Positions 7,059 to 14,788 of a DNA stretch of 25,339 bases are shown one piece after another. The translations under genes and the position numbers were made by a program. The notes below the pieces were generated by a model. It was not told the origin of the DNA. It ran no database searches and was given only the letters and a program-made list of their open reading frames with translations. The DNA is from DAOVRL01 sp964459805. GTDB lineage: Bacteria > Planctomycetota > Phycisphaerae > Sedimentisphaerales > Anaerobacaceae. The stretch covers positions 1-25,339 of the forward strand of contig CAYWOD010000022.1 of assembly GCA_964459805.1 (NCBI GenBank), in the 5' to 3' direction. The stretch's first letter is position 1. The number at the start of each line of letters is the position of its first letter.

Positions 7059-7798
7059 TTAGACTATTTCGGGAACCTCGTCGTCGTCCGGGTCATCCGG
7101 CTCATTCAGCCCTACTGGCTTTCCAGGCACTTCTTCGTCCGGCTCATTCAGCCCTACNNNNNNNNNNNNNNNNNNNNNNNNNNNNNNNNNNNNNNNNNNN
7201 NNNNNNNNNNNNNNNNNNNNNNNNNNNNNNNNNNNNNNNNNNNNNNNNNNNNNNNNNCATTCAGCCCTACCGGCTTTCCAGGCACTTCTTCGTCCGGCTC
7301 ATTCAGCCCTACCGGCTTTCCAGGCACTTCTTCGTCCGGCTCATTCAGTTCTACCGGCTTTCCAGGCACTTCTTCGGCCGGCTCATCCAGATCACCCATT
7401 TCTACTGGTTTGTAGTCCGGCTGTTTTGACTTTTCGACCTCTTCTCTGAAGGCAGCAGTAACCTGTTCCTGAATTCTCCTCCTGCATTCGGCGTTTATCG
7501 GATGTGCGATATCGGCATGCAGTTTCATTCTACCTTTGAAGTCTTTCCTGACGCGGCTGGCGGGGAGCGATGCGCCACAATTGTTGCAGAATTTGGCTCT
7601 GAGATGGTTTTTTCCCCCGCACTTTTCGCAATGGTCGCTCATTTTTCTGGAAGGCATAGCGATGAAGTGACTGCTTGCGCCTTCGATGACCTTGACATCG
7701 CGTATGACAAATTCGTTGTCTATCGTCATTGAGCAAAAGGCTTTGACCCTGTTATTTTTGTTGCCAACTAATTTAACTCTGACCTCGGTGATTTTCAT
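7059..7798 (-). CDS. spoVG: SpoVG family protein with inserted zinc ribbon and repeat tail (interrupted by assembly gap)
   Basis: Starts at the minus-strand ATG 7798-7796 with AGAGAGG about 8 bases upstream. Residues 1-55 (MKITEVRVKLV..., FVIRDVKVIEGASSHFIAMP) and 90-110 (KLHADIAHPINAECRRRI) are the SpoVG fold, an RNA/DNA-binding regulator. Between them is an insert with two CxxC pairs (HCEKCG...FCNNCG), a predicted zinc ribbon. After about residue 130 come 14-residue repeats EEVPGKPVGLNEPD. The N100 gap falls inside these repeats. On the far side the same repeats resume and end in an acidic tail (DDPDDDEVPEIV) with TAA at 7061-7059. The two sides are out of phase only because the N count is nominal. 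It follows ispE by 22 bases, an order also seen in Firmicutes. Confidence 0.85.
7099..7379. repeat. 42-bp tandem repeat (minisatellite) in the spoVG 3' end
   Basis: Unit of 42 bases encoding 14 residues. Full units are at 7099-7140, 7296-7337 and 7338-7379. Partial units are at 7141-7157 and 7258-7295, cut by the N gap. Units are almost identical; the promoter-proximal one in the gene (7338-7379) is the most divergent. A length multiple of three keeps the frame whatever the copy number. Confidence 0.95.
7158..7257. other. Assembly gap (100 N)
   Basis: Exactly 100 unresolved bases inside the 42-bp repeat array. To restore the reading frame the missing sequence should be 29 + 42n bases, so the stated length is a placeholder, not a measurement. 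Confidence 0.95.
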
Positions 7799-7820
7799 TT
7801 TGTTTGCCTCTCTTAAAAGT

Positions 7821-8723
7821 TCACCATCTATTGTTACGGACGATTATGCTTTTGCATCCGATGTTTTCCAGGATTGTGCTTCGATGTAGGCTTGCTCTTT
7901 CTTCATCGCCGTTGTCAATGATGCAGAACATTGCGGAACCACTTCCACTCAGACAGCAGGGCGCGATACCCAGCGATTCAACATCCGCTTTCAACCCGGC
8001 AAGGTTTTTCGCCGTGCCGTAACAGCTTTTCTCAAGCATATTTGCGCACATCTTGGCGGCTAAATCAATCCTGTTCTCTGATATATGCTTGTTTATGCGA
8101 GTGCTGAGCTTTTCAAACAGGGCCCGGTCGTGCCGGTAATTGGCATAAACCTTTTGTGTAGAGACACTTACGTCGGGCAGGATCAAGAGGGCGAGGAATT
8201 CAAAATTTTTGTCCAATTTCCTGACTTTTTCCCCTTTTCCTGTACAAAAGGCCAGCGGTCCATTCAAAAAGAAGGGTACGTCGCTGCCGAGCTGGGCAGC
8301 GAGTTTTGCCAGCTCCGGTTTGCCAAGGCCTAATTCCAGGTATTGGTTCAAGTCGATGAGCGTAGCCGCCGCGTCGCTGCTGGCCGAGCCGAGGCCCGAT
8401 CCCGCGGGTATGTTCTTTGTCAAGGTGATAGTGATATCGGCGGACCGGCCGGAGGCGTTCAGGAGCAGTTGAGCGGCTCTATTGACGAGGTTGGCCTGTC
8501 CTGCGGGCGCCCATTCGGGGCCTTTGCAGATGAGCTCGATGCCGGAGTTTGGGTTTGCCCGGATGAGGATTTCGTCGTGGAAATTGATCTTGACCATTAT
8601 GCTTTCTAATTCGTGAAAGCCATCGGGTCGTTTGCCGGCTATTAAAAGAGAGAGGTTAATCTTGGCGGGGGCTCGCACGAGCAGGCCATCGCCGACGGTC
8701 TTGAATTGTTCCTTGGCATCCAT
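7821..8723 (-). CDS. ispE: 4-diphosphocytidyl-2-C-methyl-D-erythritol kinase IspE
   Basis: A 300-residue GHMP-family kinase that phosphorylates CDP-methylerythritol in the non-mevalonate isoprenoid pathway. All family marks are present: PAKINLSL near residue 19 with the catalytic lysine, the ATP-binding glycine loop IPAGSGLGSASSDAAA near 105-120, LGSDVPFFL with the catalytic aspartate, and the C-terminal LSGSGSAMF loop. Length is normal. The ribosome site is weak. It reads toward spoVG, which starts 22 bases after its stop, so the two are probably co-transcribed. Confidence 0.97.
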   Translation of the reverse strand: MDAKEQFKTVGDGLLVRAPAKINLSLLIAGKRPDGFHELESIMVKINFHDEILIRANPNSGIELICKGPEWAPAGQANLVNRAAQLLLNASGRSADITITLTKNIPAGSGLGSASSDAAATLIDLNQYLELGLGKPELAKLAAQLGSDVPFFLNGPLAFCTGKGEKVRKLDKNFEFLALLILPDVSVSTQKVYANYRHDRALFEKLSTRINKHISENRIDLAAKMCANMLEKSCYGTAKNLAGLKADVESLGIAPCCLSGSGSAMFCIIDNGDEERASLHRSTILENIGCKSIIVRNNRW

Positions 8724-8993
8724 AGTTGCTCGTTGACATTATAGCAGGCAGGCTCTATTTTTGATACAAAAATCAACCACAAGGGGCACAGTGAACACAG
8801 AGGAAAATGATTTGAAAAGAATTTGCCACAAGGAAGTGTTGAAATAGAAGGGCCCCCCAATGAATTGGGGGGCTAAATATTGGATTCTTCGGGTACGCTC
8901 GGAATGGTATTTGACGATATGCCCTTTTGGGTGCGTTGGTAACACGGTTTGCGGTTTTGTTTGCTGCCGGTGGGCCAGCAGGGGAGTTTGCAG
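8724..8993. other. Intergenic region with dispersed-repeat character
   Basis: Between the divergently read ispE and the short plus-strand frame at 8994. It should hold the ispE promoter on the minus strand, but none is clear. Segments such as CCACAAGGGGCACAGTGAAC and the palindrome at 8852-8873 look like dispersed genomic repeats, not coding sequence. Confidence 0.5.
8852..8873. repeat. Perfect 9-bp inverted repeat, palindromic element
   Basis: GCCCCCCAA (8852-8860) and TTGGGGGGC (8865-8873) pair perfectly around a 4-base loop. There is no T-run, and the position upstream of both flanking genes makes a terminator unlikely. It is more likely a dispersed palindromic repeat. Confidence 0.55.
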
Positions 8994-9188
8994 ATGAAGA
9001 AGAAGCGAAAAAGAGCAGGTAAGCGGCGGCGATGGCCTTGCGAAGAAGAGGTCATGCGGCGCTGCGATGAGATAGTTGAACTGACGGATTGTTTCTGTGA
9101 TAAACATCGCAACGGGGATTCCCGCTCAAAATCCCGTCACAAGACGGATGATGACACAGTGTCTTTATTTGAAACACTGGAGGAATGA
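8994..9188 (+). pseudogene. Truncated small gene; start resembles DUF6398
   Basis: ATG 8994 has GGGGAG 7 bases upstream and gives 64 residues: a very basic start (MKKKRKRAGKRRRWP), then EEEVMRRCDEIVELTDCFCDKH, which resembles the beginning of DUF6398-type proteins (IVELTD.FC..H pattern, from memory). The family then continues for another 80 or more residues, but here the frame turns into hydrophilic sequence (RNGDSRSKSRHKTDDD) encoded by DNA that contains a degenerate copy of the ATTCCCGCT-type palindromic repeat (about 9117-9140). The 3' part therefore looks like a repeat insertion that truncated the gene. It may still be expressed as a short basic protein. Confidence 0.45.
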
Positions 9189-9316
9189 GATTGCTTTGTC
9201 GCTGCGCTCCTGCTAAGAAAATAGGCGGTTCTTGCAGTGTAAGGATTGAGATTGCCGCAGTCGCTGGGCTCCTTCGCAATGACGATATGGTAGATTCCCG
9301 CTTTCGCGGGAATGAC
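9187..9316. repeat. Cluster of dispersed repeats including a REP-like palindrome
   Basis: Two related units start GAGATTGC (9187 and 9248) and contain GTCGCTG(C/G)GCTCCT; the second ends CTTCGCAATGAC. Next comes ATTCCCGC-TTTC-GCGGGAAT (9294-9313), a perfect 8-bp stem. These are typical of short repeats scattered between genes in many genomes. They fill the gap before the DedA-like gene. Confidence 0.7.
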
Positions 9317-9378
9317 AATAAGGGAGTATAGAATGTCGAAGAGCGAGAGACAGCGCCGGGACAAGTAAGGAATATTGA

Positions 9379-10074
9379 ATGTCGAATGGTGAGACAGAGA
9401 ATCGAGTGACGAGTGACGAGTCACGGGCCCCGAGCGACGGGCCCCGAGCGACAGGCGACGCAGTCGCCTGGTGGCACTGGCACAGACGGTTGTATAACTG
9501 GGTTGTTCACTGGGCGGATACGCGATACGGGATGGCGGCGCTGATTGTGCTTGCCTTGACCGAGCCGATTTGCGTGCCGATTCCGGCAGATGTTCTGGTG
9601 ATCGGGCTTTGCCTTGGCAAACCGAAGCGCTCGTTGAGATACGGGCTGACGTGTGCGTTCTTTTCCGTTCTTGGGGGGACGATTGCTTTTTCACTCGGTT
9701 TGGCTATCGGGCCGGAGCGAGTGGTGGATTTGTTCAGCACCATTGGGCTTGGGACAAAGGCGCAACTCGCGCTGGACCTTTACGCGAAGTACGACTTCTG
9801 GGCGATTGCGATCTCGGCCCTTACGCCGGTTCCGTATATGCTCTTTAGCTGGCTTGGCGGGATGGCCGAGGTTTCGTTAATGAAATTTGTGGCGATAAGT
9901 GTTGTATTCCGCACAATGAGATTTGGTGGTGAGTCGCTGCTCTTTTATTTTCTCGGCGAAAGGGCCCGACGGTGGATAGAAAAATACTTTAATCTCGCCA
10001 CGATTGCCGTTATCGTACTGTTGGCGGTTGTGGTTTATGCGATAAAGAAGTTAGGGCATATATTTGGCGTTTGA
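9379..10074 (+). CDS. YqaA/DedA-like (VTT domain) membrane protein
   Basis: A 231-residue inner-membrane protein. After a low-complexity N-terminus (residues 1-30) come hydrophobic segments including MAALIVLALTEPICVPIPAD, AFFSVLGGTIAFSLGLAIG, the loop ALTPVPYMLFSWLGGMAEVS and a last helix ATIAVIVLLAVVVYAI. The PIPAD and TPVPY motifs flanking re-entrant segments and the RTMRFGGESLLFYFLGE stretch match the YqaA branch of the SNARE-associated/VTT superfamily, relatives of which move lipids or affect membrane homeostasis. AAGG lies 8 bases before ATG 9379. The first 30 codons are made of short DNA repeats, so the N-terminus may be recent or the start misplaced. The next gene follows after 3 bases. 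Confidence 0.8.
   Translation: MSNGETENRVTSDESRAPSDGPRATGDAVAWWHWHRRLYNWVVHWADTRYGMAALIVLALTEPICVPIPADVLVIGLCLGKPKRSLRYGLTCAFFSVLGGTIAFSLGLAIGPERVVDLFSTIGLGTKAQLALDLYAKYDFWAIAISALTPVPYMLFSWLGGMAEVSLMKFVAISVVFRTMRFGGESLLFYFLGERARRWIEKYFNLATIAVIVLLAVVVYAIKKLGHIFGV
9404..9470. repeat. Short direct and inverted repeats inside the start of the VTT gene
   Basis: GAGTGAC occurs twice in tandem (9404-9417) with a third variant copy. CGGGCCCCGAGCGA occurs twice in tandem (9424-9451). CAGGCGAC-GCA-GTCGCCTG (9452-9470) is a perfect 8-bp hairpin. All lie in codons for the hydrophilic N-terminus. Confidence 0.85.
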
Positions 10075-10077
10075 GAG

Positions 10078-10638
10078 ATGAACGATGCTCAGAAACAAAC
10101 ACTTCTGAAGGTTGCCCGCGAAACCGTTGAGGCGGCTATCAGGCGGGAGGCGGCGCCGGAGGCGAAGTCGGACGATCCGGAGCTGAACGCGCCTTGCGGT
10201 TGTTTTGTAACGCTGAAGAATGGTGAGCGGCTGCGGGGGTGTATCGGGCAATTCACATCCGAGAGGCCGCTCATTGAGCTGATCGGCGAGATGGCGAAGA
10301 GCTCGGCCACGAGTGACCCGCGTTTTTTTGCGGACCCGATAACGGCCGATGAATTGGAGCAGCTCGACGTGGAGATATCGGTCTTGTCGCCTTTGCAGCG
10401 GACGGAGGATGCGCTTAGTCTTCGGTTGGGGGTTGACGGCATCTACATAAAGAAAGGGCGAGCGTCGGGTTGTTTTCTGCCTCAGGTTGCGACCGAGACC
10501 GGCTGGAGCAAGGAGGAGTTTCTCTCGTACTGCTGCGCACACAAGGCCGGGCTTGCGGCCGATGCCTGGCGGGAGCCGGAGACGGAGGTTTACTTGTTCA
10601 CCGCCGAGGTATTCGGCTCGCTGCTGACGGATATATAA
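10078..10638 (+). CDS. AMMECR1 domain protein (AmmeMemoRadiSam system protein A type)
   Basis: A 186-residue protein covering one AMMECR1 domain. The invariant motif LRGCIG is present within KNGERLRGCIGQF, followed by ATSDPRFFADPITADELEQLDVEISVLSP and the C-terminal TETGWSKEEFLSYCCAHKAG. In many bacteria and archaea this domain is found with MEMO and a radical-SAM protein; neither partner is in the window. Its biochemical activity is not established. It starts 3 bases after the VTT gene, so the two share a transcript. Confidence 0.92.
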   Translation: MNDAQKQTLLKVARETVEAAIRREAAPEAKSDDPELNAPCGCFVTLKNGERLRGCIGQFTSERPLIELIGEMAKSSATSDPRFFADPITADELEQLDVEISVLSPLQRTEDALSLRLGVDGIYIKKGRASGCFLPQVATETGWSKEEFLSYCCAHKAGLAADAWREPETEVYLFTAEVFGSLLTDI

Positions 10639-10686
10639 GCCGCGATTTGCCTGCGTTAGCATTCGTCGGGAAGGGAATTGACGCGT

Positions 10687-11658
10687 ATGGAGTTTTCACC
10701 TTCGGTATATGAGCACGCCGCGCGGGTCATCGGCGCGAGCCCGTGGGAGGTTTCGCGGGATGTAGAGCTTTTAGCCGAAGGTCACATCGAGGCTTTTCGA
10801 CTCTACGAACATCGGCCCGTCGTAGTCGGCATCGACATTTACAATCTGGAGGCCGAGGCATACGGTGCGGAAGTCAGCAGACCTTCGGGCAACGGCATTC
10901 CCGCAATTTCTCGGCATCCCTATTCAACCACAGAAGAGCTGATCGCCCTTGGGCCGTTTGACCCGAAGTCGGCCGGGCGGGTTCCAATGGTTATCGAGGC
11001 CGCAAGGCGCGCTGCCGACGAATGTCCCGGGGCCGATGTAAGAGTGCCTTTGAGCGGGCCTTTCTCGCTGGCGACGAATTTGATGGGATTCGAGAACCTC
11101 TTGTGTGAGATTCAAATGGACCCGGATTCCGTTGCCAAGGCACTCAGGCATCTGATTACCGGGCAGGTAGAGTTCTGCAAAGAGATCGTTCGCCGGGGTC
11201 TGGACATCGCTTTTTTCGAGTCGGCGGCTGCACCGCCGCTGCTCTCACCGGAGAGCTTCCGGGACATCGAGCTTGGCGCGCTTAGGGAGATTATGGAAAA
11301 GACCTCGGCCGTTGTCGGTCATCCGGTCCCGTGCATAATGGGCGGTGACACCTTGCCTATCCTGGACTATATTCTCTGGACCGGGACGGGATACGTCTGC
11401 TGCCCGGCTGCGACCGACCAAAAGAAGTTTATGGAGAAGATGAGACCGCATCCCGAAGTGACGGTCCGAATCAATATGGACCCCGGACCGATGACCGCAA
11501 AAAACTTCGACGCCGTTAAAAAGGAAGTTGACAGGGTTGTTTGCCTGGCGGAGAATAGGGCCAACGTTTGCATAGGTACGGGGTGTCTGCCGTTCGAGAC
11601 GGACCCGCAGATGGTTTTGAAGACGAAAGAATATATTCTGTCCAAGAACGTCCCATAA
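10687..11658 (+). CDS. URO-D/MtaA-type methyltransferase-like protein, copy 1
   Basis: A 323-residue TIM-barrel protein of the uroporphyrinogen decarboxylase superfamily. Visible marks are VPLSGPFSLATNLMGFENLL (substrate loop), the GLDIAFFESAAAPPLLSPE segment, and GTGCLPFETDP near the end, where methyl-corrinoid methyltransferases have a zinc-binding cysteine. In the usual HxCG motif, this protein reads PCIMGGDT, so the histidine and second cysteine positions appear to be Cys and Met. True UroD decarboxylase is unlikely because the N-terminal arginine motif of HemE is absent. ATG 10687 has AAGGGA 10 bases upstream; TTG 10678 is a poorer start. Neighbours suggest a role in a methyl- or corrinoid-related pathway, but the substrate is unknown. 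Confidence 0.8.
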   Translation: MEFSPSVYEHAARVIGASPWEVSRDVELLAEGHIEAFRLYEHRPVVVGIDIYNLEAEAYGAEVSRPSGNGIPAISRHPYSTTEELIALGPFDPKSAGRVPMVIEAARRAADECPGADVRVPLSGPFSLATNLMGFENLLCEIQMDPDSVAKALRHLITGQVEFCKEIVRRGLDIAFFESAAAPPLLSPESFRDIELGALREIMEKTSAVVGHPVPCIMGGDTLPILDYILWTGTGYVCCPAATDQKKFMEKMRPHPEVTVRINMDPGPMTAKNFDAVKKEVDRVVCLAENRANVCIGTGCLPFETDPQMVLKTKEYILSKNVP

Positions 11659-11682
11659 AGCATTCAAATAGGAGGCTAAGAC

Positions 11683-13425
11683 ATGCCTGAAGACGCCGAA
11701 ATGCAGCAGGAGGTGATGCACGCCAACCCGCAGATTGAAAGAGACCGCGAGTTGATAGCCGCATCGCGTCGGAAGGGTCGCGGGGCGCTTGCCAAGACGT
11801 TCTTAAAGCTGTCCGGCCCGGGTTGGCTGCAAAGCGGCATCACACTTGGAGGCGTGTCGTTCTCATCAAGTCTCTACCTCGGCGTTCTCGTCGGCTTTGC
11901 GTTTATGTGGCTGCAACCCTTAGCCATGATCTTAGGCATCATTATGCTCGGTGCGATTTCCTACGTGACGCTCTCGATCAGGGAACGTCCGCTCAAGGCA
12001 ATCCACGACCACGTCAGCCCCGTGCTCGCGTGGAGCTGGTTGCTTGCGTCAATGGCGGCGAACCTCGTATGGTCAATGCCGCAATTTGTACTTGGGACCC
12101 GTGCGCTCCAGCAGAACCTCTCGCCGAACGTTCTCGGGGCAATCCCGGACCCATGGGGCAAGATGATCTGTGTCGGTTTCATGCTCGGGATCTGCATTAC
12201 CGTGACGATGTTCTACGGCGCCGGTGGGAAGGGCGTGAAAATATTCGAGATCATCATAAAGATAATAGTAAGTATGATCGTTCTGTCCTTCTTGGGCGTT
12301 GTTGTCAAGTTGAGCTTCAAGGGCGTAATCGATTGGGGCGCGATATTCAGCGGGCTGATACCAAAGCTGCGAATGTTGTCCAATCCGGCTGATACGGTCG
12401 TGCCCTATATCCAGGCCGTGGCTCCCGACTTCCAGGACTTCTGGACGAGGCACGTTGTTACCCAGCAGCGCTCCGTTATGATAGCTGCCACCGCTGCTGC
12501 GGTGGGTATCAATATGACGTTTCTGCTGCCCTACTCGATGCTGCGAAAAGGCTGGGACAAGGACTTCCGCGCCCTGGCTATCTTCGACCTCTCGACAGGG
12601 CTATTCATCCCTTTCATCCTCGCAACGGGCTTTGTGGTAATTGCATCGGCTTCACAGTTTCACGTAACGCCCGCTGAGGGTTTCCTCGGCGAGGTTGACG
12701 AACAAGGCAAGCTCATTGCCCCGGCCAAGAATCTCGTCGGCCCATACAATGACCTGTTGAAAAAGCGCCTTGGGTCTGAAATGGGTGCCGATAAGGTCGA
12801 GGCGCTTTCGTCTGAGGCATTGGAGCAGCAAAGAAAGGGCCTGCCGCTCGCCGACAGGGAGCTGGCGGCGATGCTTGTCAAGCGTGACAACATGAATTTG
12901 GCCGATGCGCTGGCCCCACTGACAGGTGATTTCTGGGCACAGGTTGTGTTCGGCCTTGGCGTGATGGGAATGGGCATAGGTGCCGCGACAGTGCTGATGA
13001 CCATCAACGGCCTGTGTCTGTGCGAGCTGCTGGGCAGGCCCGCGAGAGGCTGGACCCAGCGGATTGGCGCCCTGATGGTCTCGGTCGGTGCTCTGGCGGC
13101 TATTTTCTGGAAACAACCGGCGCCGTGGCTGGCCATGCCAACCTCCGCATTCTGCATCATACTGCTGCCGATTGCATATTTTGCCTTCTTACTGCTGATG
13201 AATCAAAAGGCTATGTTAGGTGACAATATGCCGCGGGGAGGCAAGCGTGTTCTCTGGAATGTTCTGATGATAATTGCCACTGCCGTAGCGACGCTTGTTG
13301 CTATATGGAGCCTGTGGAGCAAGATAGGGGCGAGGTGGAGCATCATCGTAGTCACTGCCTTTGTCGGGCTTATCTTAGTTGTCCACTTCACCCGCAAAGC
13401 TAAGAGGTCGCCAGCGACAGCATGA
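11683..13425 (+). CDS. Nramp-like integral membrane transporter with atypical metal-site motifs
   Basis: A 580-residue polytopic protein with a good ribosome site (AGGAGG, 11670-11675). The start of helix 1, LSGPGWLQSGITLGG, aligns with GPGF...DPGN of Nramp transporters, and AVGINMTFLLPYSMLRKGWD aligns with the helix 6 MPH region. The metal-binding Asp and Asn of DPGN and the His of MPH are not present. About 90 hydrophilic residues (near 325-420) between membrane segments form an extra soluble domain not found in canonical Nramp. Its cargo therefore may not be a free divalent metal. It sits between two URO-D-like methyltransferase genes, with a 4-base ATGA overlap to the second, so all three very probably work together. 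Confidence 0.8.
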   Translation: MPEDAEMQQEVMHANPQIERDRELIAASRRKGRGALAKTFLKLSGPGWLQSGITLGGVSFSSSLYLGVLVGFAFMWLQPLAMILGIIMLGAISYVTLSIRERPLKAIHDHVSPVLAWSWLLASMAANLVWSMPQFVLGTRALQQNLSPNVLGAIPDPWGKMICVGFMLGICITVTMFYGAGGKGVKIFEIIIKIIVSMIVLSFLGVVVKLSFKGVIDWGAIFSGLIPKLRMLSNPADTVVPYIQAVAPDFQDFWTRHVVTQQRSVMIAATAAAVGINMTFLLPYSMLRKGWDKDFRALAIFDLSTGLFIPFILATGFVVIASASQFHVTPAEGFLGEVDEQGKLIAPAKNLVGPYNDLLKKRLGSEMGADKVEALSSEALEQQRKGLPLADRELAAMLVKRDNMNLADALAPLTGDFWAQVVFGLGVMGMGIGAATVLMTINGLCLCELLGRPARGWTQRIGALMVSVGALAAIFWKQPAPWLAMPTSAFCIILLPIAYFAFLLLMNQKAMLGDNMPRGGKRVLWNVLMIIATAVATLVAIWSLWSKIGARWSIIVVTAFVGLILVVHFTRKAKRSPATA

Positions 13426-14447
13426 CGCCCGAACAATGGGACAAGCTGCTCGCTGTTATAAACGGCGAAGTCTTTAAGCCGGTGCCGGTGGGGTTTGTCA
13501 TCGATAGTCCCTGGCTTCCGGGCTGGGCGGGGATTTCCACGCTCGATTATTTTTCGAGCGAGCGGATGTGGTTCGAGGCCAATCTCAAGGCCGTGCGGCG
13601 ATTCCCTGAAGTTATGTTCCTGCCGGGCTTCTGGTCTGAGTTCGGCATGTGCACCGAACCTTCCGCTTTCGGCGCCAAGTGCTCGTGGCAGGAAAACGAT
13701 CTGCCCTTCGCCGAGAAGATCATTACCGATATTGCGCAAGTTAACGATCTGGCTAAGCCGAACCCGAAGACGGACGGGCTGCCGCCGTTCGTGCTCAATC
13801 GCCTAAAACATTACCAGGGCCAAATCGAGCAGGCCGGCCACGCCATCAAATTCGCGGTCTCTCGCGGGCCGCTGAACATCGCTTCGTTTTTGATGGACAG
13901 CACGGAGTTCCTTATGGCGATCCGCACCAATCCCGACCATATCCACAAGCTGCTCGGGACCGTGACGGATTTTATCATCGACTGGCTCGAGCTTCAGGCG
14001 CAGACATTCTCATCGATCGACGGCGTATTCATCCTCGATGACATTGTGGGTTTTCTCGGAGAGGACGATTTCAAGGAAATGGTGCTGCCTTATCTGACGC
14101 GCATCTTCCAATCGCTCGACATTGCCGTCAGATTCTTCCACAACGACGCCGCAGGCGTTGTCTGTGCGCCGTACCTCGAGCAAATCGGGGTGAACCTGTT
14201 CAACTTCAGCTACGAGCACACGCTGGGCCTGATGAAGGAGCTTACGAACAACGCCGTGGCATTGCTTGGCAATATTCCAACTCGCGACGTCCTTGCCGCC
14301 GGGACGCCGGAAGATGTGCGCAGCAGTGTCCGGGCGGCGCTGGAGGGCGTCGGCGACAAAAGCCGGATTATCCTGTCCTGCGGCGGCGGTATGCCGGGCG
14401 AGGTTTCAACGCAGAATATCGAAGCCTTTCTCACAACGGTCGGGTAA
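13422..14447 (+). CDS. URO-D/MtaA-type methyltransferase-like protein, copy 2
   Basis: A 341-residue URO-D superfamily barrel. Marks include RGPLNIASFLMDSTEFLMAI (substrate loop), IDGVFILDDIVGFLGEDDFKE, VRFFHNDAAGVVCAPYLEQI, and a closing ILSCGGGMPGEV. At the HxCG zinc site it reads FHND: histidine kept, cysteine replaced by aspartate; the late cysteine is kept (SCGGG). It overlaps the transporter gene by 4 bases (ATGA), implying translational coupling. It is clearly a divergent paralogue of copy 1, not a recent duplicate. Annotation as HemE would be wrong; the methyl donor and acceptor are unknown. Confidence 0.82.
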   Translation: MTPEQWDKLLAVINGEVFKPVPVGFVIDSPWLPGWAGISTLDYFSSERMWFEANLKAVRRFPEVMFLPGFWSEFGMCTEPSAFGAKCSWQENDLPFAEKIITDIAQVNDLAKPNPKTDGLPPFVLNRLKHYQGQIEQAGHAIKFAVSRGPLNIASFLMDSTEFLMAIRTNPDHIHKLLGTVTDFIIDWLELQAQTFSSIDGVFILDDIVGFLGEDDFKEMVLPYLTRIFQSLDIAVRFFHNDAAGVVCAPYLEQIGVNLFNFSYEHTLGLMKELTNNAVALLGNIPTRDVLAAGTPEDVRSSVRAALEGVGDKSRIILSCGGGMPGEVSTQNIEAFLTTVG

Positions 14448-14788
14448 TTTCGCCCGGGAAAACTTTATCGGCCCTGCCGCTACTATAAGGCCCATTTATT
14501 TGCCGATAACGAAGGATTTCATCATCTCAACACCGCAATAATGTCGAGCCGGACAGCATCTTTACTTGTGAAAGGGCGTGCGGGTTGAAGTTTAACCTCG
14601 CGTTTGTTAAGTTAGTATGGTGGTACAACCGATAAAAACATAAGCGCTCGGGCGATTTTTTGCAGGCGTGGCAAATAATTGGCTTGATTATTTCGCACAT
14701 ACGATGGTAAAATCAATGCCAATGGTTGGCAAAAAGAGATTTTCGACTACATACTTTGTATAGAGAAAAGAACGAAGGAGGTACAAAA
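14448..14788. other. Intergenic region, 340 bases
   Basis: No convincing gene. A weak hairpin CGC-TCGG-GCG followed by six T (about 14645-14661) could end the upstream operon. The promoter of the following lipoprotein gene lies at the 3' end. Confidence 0.5.
14684..14713 (+). promoter_or_regulatory. Putative sigma-70-type promoter
   Basis: TTGATT (14684-14689) and TAAAAT (14708-14713) are separated by 18 bases, close to the housekeeping consensus. They lie about 75 bases before the start of the glycine-zipper lipoprotein gene, with no other promoter competing nearby. Confidence 0.5.

Noticed and set aside
7099..7379. Direct repeats as a CRISPR array
   Set aside because: The 42-base units are contiguous with no spacers and are in frame in spoVG.
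8852..8873. Intrinsic terminator
   Set aside because: It has no T-run and lies upstream of both neighbouring genes.
10687..11658. hemE (uroporphyrinogen decarboxylase)
   Set aside because: The HemE N-terminal arginine motif is missing, and the sequence fits the methyltransferase branch better.
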